A DNA stretch of 64,000 bases from positions 1,984,001 to 2,048,000 of the forward strand of contig JAUDYN010000010.1 of the NCBI GenBank assembly GCA_030407005.1, read 5' to 3'. A model generated the notes under the pieces. That model made no database searches. It worked only from the letters and a program-made list of their open reading frames with translations, and was not told the DNA's origin. The number at the start of each line of letters is the position of its first letter. The stretch's first letter is position 1. This document shows positions 12,920-23,311 of the stretch, piece after piece. The translations under genes and the position numbers were made by a program. Source of the stretch: Desarmillaria ectypa (taxonomy: Eukaryota > Basidiomycota > Agaricomycetes > Agaricales > Physalacriaceae).

Positions 12920-13379
12920 ATCAGTTCCATCTGCTCGTCGGGATGTATTGCTCATGATGGCGTATAGCTCCAGATTAATGTGGAGCAGAGCATCCATTAT
13001 TCAACGGATTATAACGTCAAGCTCACACCGCGGCATGTAACTAGCCAGGAGAGTATTAGTGCAGGTGATGTTGTATAAACGCTCCGGCTCACTTGATCTA
13101 AGCCTGTGATGCTTCACCGAATAGGCAGATGTTAGGGGTTCGATCCTCCTATATGCACATTCAGCAGTGAGAAGTGAAAAAGTTTTTGGGTACGGATGGT
13201 CTCGTTTTCGAAATAGGAGTGCGCGGAACACGGAGCCAAGTCACGTTCGATTCTGCATGATAGGCGTTTTACACCTCTACTTGTGTTCATGGGACGGCAC
13301 ATGGGCAGCGTAGGCGTCGATTTTTGCTTCTTCCCTAGCGCACGTGTAGTCCTGGTCTATTGGCGTGGTTAGAAATGAG

Positions 13380-13441
13380 TACTAATTCTCCGCAAGGATG
13401 TTACCTGTCATTCAGTTCACCACGGTTCGGTTCCCGATATC
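13380..13441 (+). repeat. tRNA-like module, type 1
   Basis: It begins AAGGATGTTACC and ends GGTTCGGTTCCCGATATCC, resembling an A-box-like start, a Pol III B box and paired ends (GGAT/ATCC). At about 60 bp it has no room for an anticodon arm. The CpG-depleted copy at 27,620-27,700 matches it site by site. Confidence 0.5.
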
Positions 13442-13808
13442 CTAATACGATGTTCTGTAGAACTCAGGCCCAAGTCGGATGATTCGGTATATGCTTTTGC
13501 AACACTCGACATTTTACTTTTTGTTGACGGCGCGCCGCATCAATGTCAGATTCATGGTTGCACGATAACATGAAGGATGGTATGCGACAGAAATAGCCAT
13601 TGGGTGATGATATCCATGCTGCGTAACTTGCTACTTTGTGATATTACCCGGAAGCTATCAACAGACACACTGACCTCTAGTTACTTCGGACCTCGTAGTG
13701 GCTCTTCGCATATACCCGCAGTATAGCAGAGGCGTGAGGGTTGAAGGTTACATGATTCGGATATTGTATGTCGAAACACCAAAAACCATTCATCGGACCA
13801 TTTTAATG

Positions 13809-13863
13809 CTCTGGGACGGGGAATCGAACCCCGAGATGTATCCTTAACCGTTAAGCGAGAGAA
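13809..13863 (-). repeat. tRNA-like module, type 3 (reverse)
   Basis: Read on the minus strand it carries a D-arm-like TTAACGGTTAAGG and a perfect T-arm, CGGGG-TTCGATT-CCCCG, then CCCAGAG. The anticodon arm is absent. It pairs with the forward module at 19,268-19,320. Confidence 0.5.
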
Positions 13864-14233
13864 GGACGGGATGCCGACACGGTTACTGCCTATAAGCCGT
13901 CTCACTGTCCGGGGTATATCCATCATCTTAGCGGGTTTAGTAGTAAATTAACCAAGAACGGGAATTCTATCATCTTCGCTTTGAATAAGGTTTGAAGACT
14001 TGGACCACGAGCCATAGCCGTCCCTGTGTATATCACAAAGTTTACCAGCACAGGAGAGCCTGAGAATAGCTTCTTCCCAACGCTGCGAGGTCGATTTCAC
14101 TGTACAGTCTTCTTTTTTCTTTTGTTCTTCCTCGAGACGGGACTCGGTTTTTTGTTAATTATTTCCCTTGAACAGAGGCTTGGATTATCCAAAGGATTTC
14201 TGTAGTGACTTTCCTTCTCTATGTGCTTATGTA

Positions 14234-14291
14234 CTGATATAGCTAAGGAGGCGTCGTTCGGCAGTTGGGGTTCGGTTCCCTATATCCTGAT
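14234..14291 (+). repeat. tRNA-like module, type 1
   Basis: GATATAGCTAAGGAG at the start and GGTTCGGTTCCCTATATCC at the end, about 57 bp. The ends can pair (GATATAG with CTATATC). The matching module in unit 2 is at 23,052-23,115. Confidence 0.5.
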
Positions 14292-15815
14292 GTTTTGAGC
14301 TCCTGAAGCATATTTTTCTTTTTCTGACACCCATTAATATTCCGGTTGACTCATGGATGGTATCGTGTTCATTGTTGCTTGTTTGCGAAGACGATGGTTT
14401 CTTTTTGTAGTGACAGCAGAATCCCAGGCATACAATTCTGGGTCTGATTCTTGATGTCTGGGTCCCCTGTGTTGATTTGTGCGGATGTATGGCACCCTTT
14501 TATGGATTAAGTTGCGGGTATGGGTGCGGTGCGAATCAATGATACCTTGAGGGATGAAACGAAGAGTGGGAAAGGAATATGAGGCGGATTCCCTTGAAAT
14601 GGTGCAGTTCTTGTTTTCTCATTACAATCTCGCTTGACGCTTCAAAAATTTTGATTCCTTACGGATTCGATGTCAGTCTACTGATGCTTGTGATAGTCTA
14701 GGGCCTCATCCACTCCTTATGCTTTTCGAGTCTGATTTCAGAATATTGATGGAGTCACTCGGGGTATGCCCGTCGATGTTGAATATGATTTGACTTGTTC
14801 ATCTCGCTTCTCTCTTGGTTTTATTTCCATCCCGCTTTACGAATTAATTGCATTGTGGTTACTGGCGACTGTGTATCATTGTTCATGAGATAGCTGCAGT
14901 TAATAACGCATTCAGATGCGTCTATGCGATACGAAAGGGACGATTACGAGTGCGGAAGACCATAACGGTCGTTGGACCTTACCTTGGCTAAAGGTAATGA
15001 GTCCCTAAGACATTTAACATTTCCAAGTGTAACTTCACTCGCGCTCCGATTTCTTATGAATTTTTGAACCAGCCAGATTGCTGAGTCACTGACAGTTACC
15101 CGATAGCGAAATTATTCGGCACCGGCAAGGAGGTATATCAAGCCGATGACCTCTGTACCATATATGACCTATCCATTTTACAAAACCTGGGTATTCCGAT
15201 TCTAAACAGCCATTCCTCCCCACCAGTATGTATGAAGAAGGTCTGATTATGACGAATGAGTGAACAAACGATGAAGTTAGAAGCCCCGAAAGAAGAAGAA
15301 TATATGATTACCCGCTGTTATACTGTTTTTTCACGCCGCCCTTCTGTTTGAGCAGACATATGCAGACATAGTCTCTGCTTTGTGCTAAACAATGATGAGT
15401 ACTCTAGACTGGGAATATAGTATACTGGTATGAAAATTAGAGGTGTGTGCGCGCGTGAGGGACATGTCAGAGAGTGGGATGGTGCTGGTGGATTAGCGAT
15501 GGCCTTCTAGCTCCTGACGCGTCGTTGCTTGTTCCATCTTATCTCATATGATTGGAATCATGAATCTAGTCCGACTCAAATCTGCAACTGTGATAAGCTG
15601 TATCACTGTATGCCCTGTAATGGCATGGTCTAGATGAGGTGAGTTATCGACCCTGACCGCGTTGTACCGTGCTCAAGCTTTCGCCATCTAGGTCTGAGGC
15701 CCCCATCGCGGAGAAGTCTTCTTCTATCGGCGAAATGACTGAACTCAACTCCTGTCTTCAAAAGCACCCTTACGCCATCATGCGCATGCATCATCTTCAC
15801 TAGCCTGCCGATACC

Positions 15816-16612
15816 TGTTAGGAATCTGCCGATATCGGGATATGAGAGTGAGGGGGGAGAAGGGATGATCGAAGCGAGGTAGGATATGTTATGAAGATGT
15901 ATGTTGTTGTGAAAAACGGGGGATGAATAGATCAGTTCGTTCCCAGTTAGTACATGCGCGGTGTCAGGCCAATAGTATTGCGCTTGGCTGAGCTCTGAAA
16001 ACGCATGCAGATGTACACTACTGTACCTACTTATATACTAAATACTAATTTACTAGAATCTTCTACAACTTTCCTAGTATTTCTCTCTTAATCAGCAAGT
16101 TCGGCATGATGCCGGATTGCCATCATCTCGGCTCAACTCTCAAATCCCAACATATGTCGTTAGGGAATAGAATGGATTCCGGCAAGGGTTCGTGAGGAGA
16201 CCTGAGAGGTCCGGTTTGCGAGGTAAAGGGGTCAGTAAGCGTGAAACAGTTACTGTAGGAAGCAGCCGGTAAGCGCGGAGCTATTACGGGTTGTAGGTGA
16301 AGACAAGCGCTAGGTGTAGTCTTCGGATGGGTGTCGGAAAGCGCTTGACGTAACCGATCAGATGCATAGTTCACACAATGAAGTGGAGTTGAAGACGAGT
16401 TGATTGATTCTTACAATGTTACAGACGGTATTTATATACTAAAGAGCTCGAGTCATTAATATTCTACAATGTTCTATTATATTCTAGTATCAGCAAGAGG
16501 AATAAAGAAAGTGAGAGAAAATACATGTGAGTCATTGCTAGGACCGAGAAGGCCGACTGTAGGCATGTGTTGATTCATGCACCGAGTTTACGGATACTCG
16601 ATATCCATAACA
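15816..16612 (-). mobile_element. Solo LTR, family A (copy A1), with a nested LTR inside
   Basis: The plus strand shows TGTTAGG at the left end and CCATAACA at the right, flanked by a perfect 5-bp duplication ATACC (15,811-15,815 and 16,613-16,617). Removing the nested family-B LTR and its duplication leaves about 544 bp. The 33-bp AGCGCT repeat is reduced to two units in this copy. On the minus strand a TATA element (TATATAAATACC) marks the promoter. No internal retrotransposon sequence remains, so recombination between two LTRs is the likely origin. Confidence 0.85.
15905..16152 (-). mobile_element. Solo LTR, family B (copy B1), nested in LTR A1
   Basis: A 248-bp element with ends TGTTGTGAAAAAC and AAATCCCAACA is flanked by a perfect 5-bp duplication TATGT (15,900-15,904 and 16,153-16,157). 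It interrupts the family-A sequence between GAAGATG and CGTTAGGG, which are adjacent at 43,860 in copy A4. On the minus strand it carries TATATAAGTAGG as its TATA region. Confidence 0.88.
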
Positions 16613-16885
16613 ATACCGGCACTGAATACCGCTCGGCCACGCCTATTTCAGTAAAATCTTGTATGGCAATGACAACTAACAAAGGCATACTCGCTTCGGT
16701 ACCAGATCTCGATTACCACATGGCGTTTTGGCCTGTAATGCATTAGATACTGTTGCAGGAGGATGTGTAGAGATGGGGGGTGAATATGACGTTGCGTAGG
16801 CCTTTCACATACATTTTTTATCTTTATCCATGCTCGGGATGAGACCATCGCAGATGTATATATATATGTCCCGCAACGACCGTCG

Positions 16886-17250
16886 TTGGTGATCAGTATG
16901 TCATTTCTACAGATCCTCGAGATCCAGTCTTTGATAACCATCCCAGCTTTAGTGTCGGTTTCATGTTGCAGAATAAGTATGGATAGTGTCATTTACATGA
17001 TCTGGGTGCACTTCCTTAAGCCTGCCGTACCATCACAATGGGAGTATATCACGATTTTGTCGAGCTTGATGTGCGTCTCGCCATCATACGATGGACGATA
17101 TAAGGCAATTCACTAATAGTAACGTAAGTCCCTAGATCAACGTTCTTCGGCTCGTGTAAATGTAGCTGTCCAATTGAATACAGGTGTAAAGGAAACACAT
17201 TTTCGTCAGGTCATACAAAGAGTGTTATACATTGAAATGGCCGTCAGCCC
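16886..17250 (+). pseudogene. DUF6534 gene fragment, unit 2
   Basis: Bases 17,090-17,130 match the exon and donor around 12,650-12,680 (caattcaytaatagtaac then GTAAGTCC). Upstream, 16,990-17,080 is recognisably related to 12,460-12,600 (ACATGAT..GTG and ATCACGATKTCRTC). No reading frame survives. It marks the boundary between segmental units 1 and 2. Confidence 0.6.
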
Positions 17251-17749
17251 CGTAATCGAATAATGGTGTGTTCACGCTCTGAGACGCGACTACAGAAATC
17301 TGATGTGTTCGTCCTACTGCTACAGGACGATGCAGAGTTAGTGAAGGGTACAGAGGTAAATAACTTAATCGTTTCGTCGAGCTCGATTACTCATGACGAC
17401 GCTTATATTCAGATTAACGCAGAGCGGAACGTACATTATTCGATGGACTGTAATGTTGAGCTTGCACTCGGCATCTAGCGAAGAGAGTATCAGCACAAGC
17501 GAAGCGGTACGAATACTAGGGCTCTTGACTCAAGTGTAACCAGGGTGACCCGCTGCAGCGACGATATATTCCATGGAATAAGGTTTCCTATGTTCAGGGA
17601 CCTACGATGATAGTGTGGTCTTAGTCATGAATAAATTGCGTGCTACGGCTCGCACTCATCTCTATGCGTGGTGCGGTAAGTGAAGGAAGAAATTCTGCCA
17701 CGAAGGATGATGGATCATTTTCAAGTCTACAGTTTTCGAACAGCTCGGT

Positions 17750-17812
17750 ATGGCTTGATGGTCAGTGTATAGTACTCTGGGTCAGGGATCGATTCCCCGT
17801 ATATGAATAATT
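17750..17812 (+). repeat. tRNA-like module, type 2
   Basis: TATGGCTTGATGGTCAG resembles an A box and D arm, and GGGATCGATTCCCCGTATA resembles a T arm with a B box. The unit-3 counterpart is at 26,669-26,721, where the CpGs of the T arm are gone. Confidence 0.5.
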
Positions 17813-18148
17813 GGTTACTGGTAATCCAGGCGTTTTTTATTCCTAGTCGGCTGTTATGAATTCTATGTTTGATGTTTTACCTTTTAGACGGGCATGCGTA
17901 TGCGTGTCTATATCGAATTGTTGGAATACATCAATTAGGTATGGGGTCAAGATTATGTTCCCATGTTTAGGCTGAGGTGTCACCTGATGTCGTTCGCACG
18001 GAAATTGGACATGGGTAGGTGTCGGAAGGAATCGAGGTTCGATTCTTTGTGTAGACATGAGACGGCACATAAGCAGTATCCAAGTCTTCCTTCCTTCCTA
18101 GACCATGTCTAGTATGACTCGGTTTGAATCGGGTGTCAATTCTACTCA

Positions 18149-18210
18149 AGGATATGGCTAAGGAAGCTGCCTTTCATTAAAACATCCAGAGTTCGATTCC
18201 CTATACCCCA
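18149..18210 (+). repeat. tRNA-like module, type 1
   Basis: GGATATGGCTAAGGAAGC then AGTTCGATTCCCTATACCCC, about 60 bp, with end pairing close to GGATATG/CTATACC. It lies between the counterparts of 13,380 and 27,620. Confidence 0.5.
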
Positions 18211-18579
18211 ATATGGTGACCTGTAAATGTATCATTTTTATTTGATTTCCCTTGCGGTTATGGTTGACTTTCTTTTGCCATGGATGTCGCTCTCTCTTCT
18301 TTGCTTGTGTGCTCTGAGTATTATAAAATTTAAGTATTTTTACTCTTAAATACGCAGAAATTATTCAACGTTTTTTCTCAGTACTTCTTTTTAGAAAAAA
18401 CTGTATCAATATTTGTAGCATTTCACTGTATTTGGCAAATTTTGCAGAAAACAGTGACGGTCTCGTGAAAAAACTTTCCATATCGTCAGACTCCCTCTCT
18501 TCCTGGTATGTACCAAAACCTATTCCTGATGTAGGGATGGAAGGGTCCAACGGTTATAAGAGCTGTGGGTCAAGGTCTG

Positions 18580-19224
18580 TGTCATGGATCTTGAGTATCT
18601 GTAAACTCGGTGCATGAGTCAACGCATGCCTACACTCGGCCTTCTCGGTCCTAGCAGTGACTCACACATAATTTTCTTTTACTTTCTCTATTCTTCTTGC
18701 TGATACTAGAATATAATAGAACATTGTAGAATATTCATGACTCGAGCCTTTTAGTATATAAATACCGTCTGTAACCTTGTAAGAATCAATCAACTCATCT
18801 TCAACTCCACTTCATTGTGTGAACTAAGCATCTGATCGGTTACGCCTAGCGCTTGCCAATCTCCTCGCTTCCTGACTACGCCTAGCGCTTGTCAGAAACC
18901 TCATCAGTTACGCCTAGCGCTTGCTGAACAACTCGTTGGATACGCCAAGCGCTTTCCGACACCAATCCGAAGACTACGCCTAGCGCTTGTCTTCACCTAC
19001 AGCCCATAATAGCTCCGCGCTCACCGGCTGCTTCCTACAGTAACTGCTTCGCACTTACTGACCCCTTTACCTCGCAAACTGGACCTCTCAGGTCTCCTCA
19101 CGAACCCTTGCCGGAATCTATTCTATTCCCTAACGACATACATCTCTATAACATATCCTACCTCGCTTCGATCATCACTTGTCGCCCCTCACTCTCATAT
19201 CCTGATTTCGGCAGATTCCTAACA
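18580..19224 (+). mobile_element. Solo LTR, family A (copy A2)
   Basis: Ends TGTCATGG and CCTAACA are flanked by a perfect GTCTG duplication (18,575-18,579 and 19,225-19,229). It is the longest family-A copy at 645 bp, because it holds five units of the 33-bp AGCGCT repeat. TATATAAATACC near 18,755 is the TATA region. No coding sequence was seen. Confidence 0.88.
18825..18995 (+). repeat. 33-bp tandem repeat inside LTR A2 (five units)
   Basis: The core TACGCCTAGCGCTTG recurs about every 33 bp, with the palindrome AGCGCT at its centre. One unit is variant (TACGCCAAGCGCTTT). Spacers differ, so the core is more conserved than the spacing sequence. Confidence 0.85.
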
Positions 19225-19267
19225 GTCTGATCCCCAATATTCCAATGTCCATCTCTCATCGTATCTT

Positions 19268-19320
19268 TTCCTGGTTTAATGGTTAAGAAAATATCTCGAG
19301 GTTCGATTCCCCATCCCAGA
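19268..19320 (+). repeat. tRNA-like module, type 3 (forward)
   Basis: CTGGTTTAATGGTTAAG, then GAGGTTCGATTCCCCATCCCAG, about 50 bp. The start CTGG and end CCAG pair. It is the forward partner of reverse modules at 13,809 and 22,168. Confidence 0.55.
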
Positions 19321-19856
19321 ATATTTGAGAACTGGATAGATCATTTTTGGTGTTCCAACAGATGGTATGTAAATCATACAAGTTTCGTCCCTGATCCCTT
19401 TGCTCGGTCCTTTATTGAACTGCGGGTATACATGAAGATATACTTCAAGGCAAGTCCTATTCGGTGTGTTGCCTCTTGATAGTTTCGCATCCGGAAATCG
19501 GGTAATGTGACAAAGTATCAAGTTATGAAGCATGGGTGTTATTGTACGATGGTTATTTCTGTCGTGCAACTAGGGATTCGATCCCCATATCCGAATGTGC
19601 CAGGGTTGATGTATGCTTTTGCAATATGTCGGGTATTTCGATCAACTATATTCGACTCTTTCCTTTATGTTGATGGGGCGGCATGTCTATCTCAGACTCA
19701 TGGTTTCACAATAACCTGGAGGATGGTGGGACCTTGCTACACCCATCACTGCGGTCAATCAGCCCATGTGAAAAATAAGGGTGAGTCTGTGTCGACTTCT
19801 GAGGATATTTAACTCTTCGGTATTCCTATGGCAGATCAGAAGGATAGTCAAGAAGA

Positions 19857-21734
19857 GGGCACCAGAATCTTTGCGTAGTCACCTGCGTGGTGCCACGCGA
19901 CCACGCAGCCACGCAAGTTCAACCTTTAGTTGAAGTGACTTATTAGTTGACTTTACTTTACATGTTTCTTAATGGTAATAGAGCATATCCTACTCATCAT
20001 TAACATATCATCCACAGTGTACAGGTCGCAATTAGGGTGATATCTGATATTTGTCAAAATGATGTTAAATGTTAGTGCACTTCGTGATAGTCAATTAAAA
20101 GCTTTCGAGCTTTGGATTTATGTTTCAAAGGTATGTATGTATCATACACTTACATGTCTATAATTAAGAGAAGGCAATATTGTCAAAGACAGCTAATTTT
20201 CCATTTTGATCACTTAAAGTTCTCTAACTAACACTAGTACACCACTATAGACATGATCCCGACATAAAATCCGCATGAACCGCCCCAAAACCGATGGAAC
20301 TACCCAGTCTAAACATACGAACACTACACTTTCTTATGTAGATATAAACCTTGGACCATGCAAGTGACCATGCTAGCATACCACGCCACCATGCATGCCA
20401 TGCACGCACCACGCGGGTGTGCATATCATTGTTTTGTGAGAGTACATCGTTATTATACTCTTCTGATAGTTATAATAGTATCTCCTATATCAATTACGCT
20501 TTAAAAACTTTTTAATCCAGAAATAATTCAAAATATTGACTCTAGACTTCGAAGAATTTAGATAATATAAGTCTTAAGTAGCTAAAGACGAGTCTGATAA
20601 ATTCTAATCAAGTTCCAATTTAATGGTAAAACTAAGTTATTAGATTTTTCGATGCCATTTCTTAAGGATTGGTTGAGGCCTTGGTTTGGAGTAATCCTTA
20701 GGGTCCTCAGTAGCAGAGCATTTTGGGGGCTCTTTCATTTAATGCTCATGAATAGTCCCATCCTCATACACATAGTGCGGTCCATGCTACACTTTGGGGA
20801 TCAGAGTTCACCCATTGTTAATCACAGAACAATATCTTACCTCTACTTCAGAGTCTGTTCCAACTCTATAATCGACATTATGATCTGACATGTAAGGATA
20901 CTAATTGTCTTGATAGCATCCTATATCAAGACCCCATTGCTGGTTATCTGCTATGCCTGCCTCTTTGCTTTAGCTGAATAATCAGGACTCCAAAATTTTG
21001 AGTGCTTCAAGATCAATGTCAATGACAGTGAAATTGGTACCCATATGCTCATCCATATACTTCCATGTCTTCTGTAAGAGAGTAGGCCACTGTTTCCGGT
21101 ATCTGGATAATAGTGTGTCTTTTTTCCAACTTGCCATAAGAAGAGTATGACAATAAGCCATTGAAAGCAGACCAATCCAGTTGAGGTGACTTCACTTTGC
21201 CCCTAGAACCTTGTCATCAAACCAGGAATTCATGGCTGCTTGATCATCTTGTGGGATACCACCTGATATTGGAACAACAGAGCAAATAATATCCTTCTTT
21301 TGCTGAAGTAGCCAACTCATTGCTGGGACTGCATCAATCGGTGCTGCACTTGGGTGGTCGAGAAGTTGTCTGAGAATATCAACGTGAGGTGAAGGAGCTT
21401 GATCAACCTCTGGCGTGAAAGGCAGCAGATTTAGTGTGATCATGAGCTCGTCCTTTTGTTCTTTGATCTCCCATGCATGCTGGAACTTCTCCAACTAAAT
21501 CTTGTTGAAGATGTACATCCATATACATAATATGATGCTCACCTGGATGTTTCGACAGCCTTTACGGTCTTGCCACAGCTCATCAATGATGTCATTCTCA
21601 TGAATTTGGGTTACTTCTTCAGATATTTGGATGGAGATTTGGATAAAGTGATTAAAGTGCAGCCATTTTACAGTCAAAACCACGCAGACAACCACGCAGC
21701 CATACAGGCTACCACGCTGAATTCTTCTTGCCCT
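19857..21734 (-). mobile_element. DNA transposon remnant with 8-bp target duplication
   Basis: An element of about 1.88 kb lies between two copies of CAAGAAGA (19,849-19,856 and 21,735-21,742). The left end starts GGGCACCAG and the right end finishes CTTGCCCT, a short imperfect inverted repeat (AGGGCA). CCACGC-rich clusters occur near both ends and at 20,350. The sister copy at 28,140-28,147 has one uninterrupted CAAGAAGA in matching flanks. On the minus strand, 21,494-21,192 encodes 100 residues (EKFQHAWEIKEQKDELM...), and adjoining frames to about 20,640 carry stops. I do not recognise the transposase; an 8-bp duplication fits hAT or KDZ-type elements but does not decide. The element is AT-rich and poor in CpG. 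Confidence 0.75.
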
Positions 21735-21921
21735 CAAGAAGACGTGCGCATGTGCATAGAATAGAATGCATGTACCAAGGTCCCACCATTCTCCGGGTTA
21801 TCGTGAAACCATATATCTGAGATGTACATGCCCCTACATGAACAAAAAATAGAGGGTCGAGTGTCGTCAATGATAGCCATACTCGACCTGTCGCAAAAAC
21901 ACGTACCGGGTGAGTAGATTT

Positions 21922-21981
21922 GGATATGGGGGATTGAACTCCCATGTGTGCGACAGAGATAGCCATTAGGTAATCATATCC
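21922..21981 (-). repeat. tRNA-like module, type 4 (reverse)
   Basis: A 60-bp unit whose ends are perfectly complementary over 7 bp (GGATATG and CATATCC). A T-arm-like GGAGTTCAATCCCCC is present on the minus strand. Its forward partner is near 19,545-19,600. Confidence 0.55.
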
Positions 21982-22337
21982 ATGCTTCATCACTTGATAC
22001 TTTGTAAATACCCGATTTCCGTACTAAAAGTCGTCAGGAGACAACACACCGACCTCGTACATCGTAATGGCTCTTCAGATATACCCACAGTCTGATAAAG
22101 GACCCGGAAAAGGGACGATTCATATACCATATGTCGGAACACTAACAAACATTCATCAGGTGATTCAACACTCTGAGAAGTATCCTTAGCCATTAAACCA
22201 GAGAGGGATAGGACGAAAACCCATACCTGCATATAAGGCGTCGAATTGTCCGGGGTATATACATCATCTTAGTGGTCATAGTAAAGGGTTTGATTTTACT
22301 GCACAGTCTTCTTGTTTAATCTTCCTTGAAACGGGAC

Positions 22338-22954
22338 TGTTATGGATATCGCGTATCCGTAAACTCGGTGCATGAGTCAACGCATGCCTACACTCGGCCT
22401 TCTCGGTCCTAGCAGTGACTCACACATAATTTTCTCTTACTTTCTCTATTCTTCTTGCTGATACTAGAATATAATAGAACATTGTAGAATATTCATGACT
22501 CGAGCCCTTTAGTATATAAATACCGTCTGTAACATTGTAAGGAAAAATCAATCAATCTACCCATCTTCAACTCCACTTCATTGTGTGAACTAAGCATCTG
22601 ATCGGTTACACCTAGCGCTTGTCATAAACCTCGTCAGTTATGCCTAGCGCTTGCTGAACAACTCGTTGGATACGCCAAGCGCTTTCCGACACCAATCCGA
22701 AGACTACGCCTAGCGCTTGTCTTCACCTACAGCCCGTAATAGCTCCACGCTCACCGGTTGCTTCCTACAGTAATTGATTCGCACTTACTGACCCCTTCAC
22801 CTCGAAAACCTGACCTCTCAGGTCTCTTCACGAACCCTTGCCGGAATCCATTCTATTCCCTAACGACATACATCTCTATAACATATCCTACCTCGCTTCG
22901 ATCATACCTTCTCCCCCCTCACTCTCATATCCAGATTTTGGCAGATTCCTAACA
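22338..22954 (+). mobile_element. Solo LTR, family A (copy A3)
   Basis: Ends TGTTATGG and CCTAACA (a TGTTA/TAACA terminal pair) are flanked by a perfect GGGAC duplication (22,333-22,337 and 22,955-22,959). The 617-bp copy has four units of the 33-bp repeat. In unit 1 the same flanks meet without an LTR at about 14,140 (GAGACGGGACTCGG), the empty site. Confidence 0.9.
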
Positions 22955-23261
22955 GGGACTAGTTTGGTCTTTAATTATTTCTCTTGAACAGAGATACACA
23001 AAGGATTATCGCAGCGGCTGTCCTTGCTGATGCATTCATGTATTGTTCTATGAAGGGATTTAACTAAGGAGCTGTCTTTCGTTTAGCTGGCGCCATGGCT
23101 CGATTCCGTGTATCCTGATTCTTTGAGCTCTAGAAACATACTTTTTATTTCCTTCTAATATCCGTTGAGATTCTGATTGAGTCATGGATAGCATTGTGAT
23201 AGTCTTTGCTTGTTTCTTTGGGATAACTATCCTTTTTTGGAGGGTAGTGGCAGCGGAATAC

Positions 23262-23311
23262 CAGATCTGTTGGAGTGCACACGATTCCGGGTTCGATTCC
23301 CGGTATTCTGG
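23262..23311 (+). repeat. tRNA-like module, type 5
   Basis: It has the best T arm of the array, CCGGG-TTCGATT-CCCGG, followed by TATTCTGG; ACCAGA at the start can pair with TCTGG at the end. It is too short for a tRNA (about 50 bp, no anticodon arm). The unit-1 counterpart at 14,425-14,463 has a damaged T arm. Confidence 0.55.

Larger units (their letters stand above)
12640..15810 (+). repeat. Segmental unit 1 (DUF6534 3' end plus tRNA-like module array)
   Basis: This is the first of three diverged copies of one long unit. It starts in the last DUF6534 exons and continues through non-coding sequence. Matching stretches in units 2 and 3 occur in the same order: 13,020-13,080 with 17,460-17,510, 13,270-13,440 with 18,050-18,210 and 27,520-27,690, 14,100-14,290 with 22,290-23,120, and 15,330-15,800 with 24,120-25,110. 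The unit continues past the LTR to 16,613-17,090. CpG sites are still common here. Confidence 0.65.
19268..22262. repeat. Inverted repeat arms flanking the DNA transposon
   Basis: Modules 19,268-19,850 (type 3, type 4 and a GGCGGCATGTCTATCTCAGA block) recur in reverse order and orientation at 21,750-22,262. The DNA transposon sits near the centre. Unit 1 (13,480-13,930) and unit 3 (27,840-28,400) keep parts of the same palindromic layout without the transposon. Confidence 0.55.

Noticed and set aside
18825..18995. CRISPR array, from evenly spaced repeats
   Set aside because: The repeats lie inside an LTR of a eukaryotic genome, the spacers are shared between LTR copies and no cas genes exist.
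13120..23311. Canonical tRNA genes, suggested by perfect T arms and B boxes
   Set aside because: Every module is 50-62 bp and none has space for an anticodon stem and loop, so none can be a standard tRNA.
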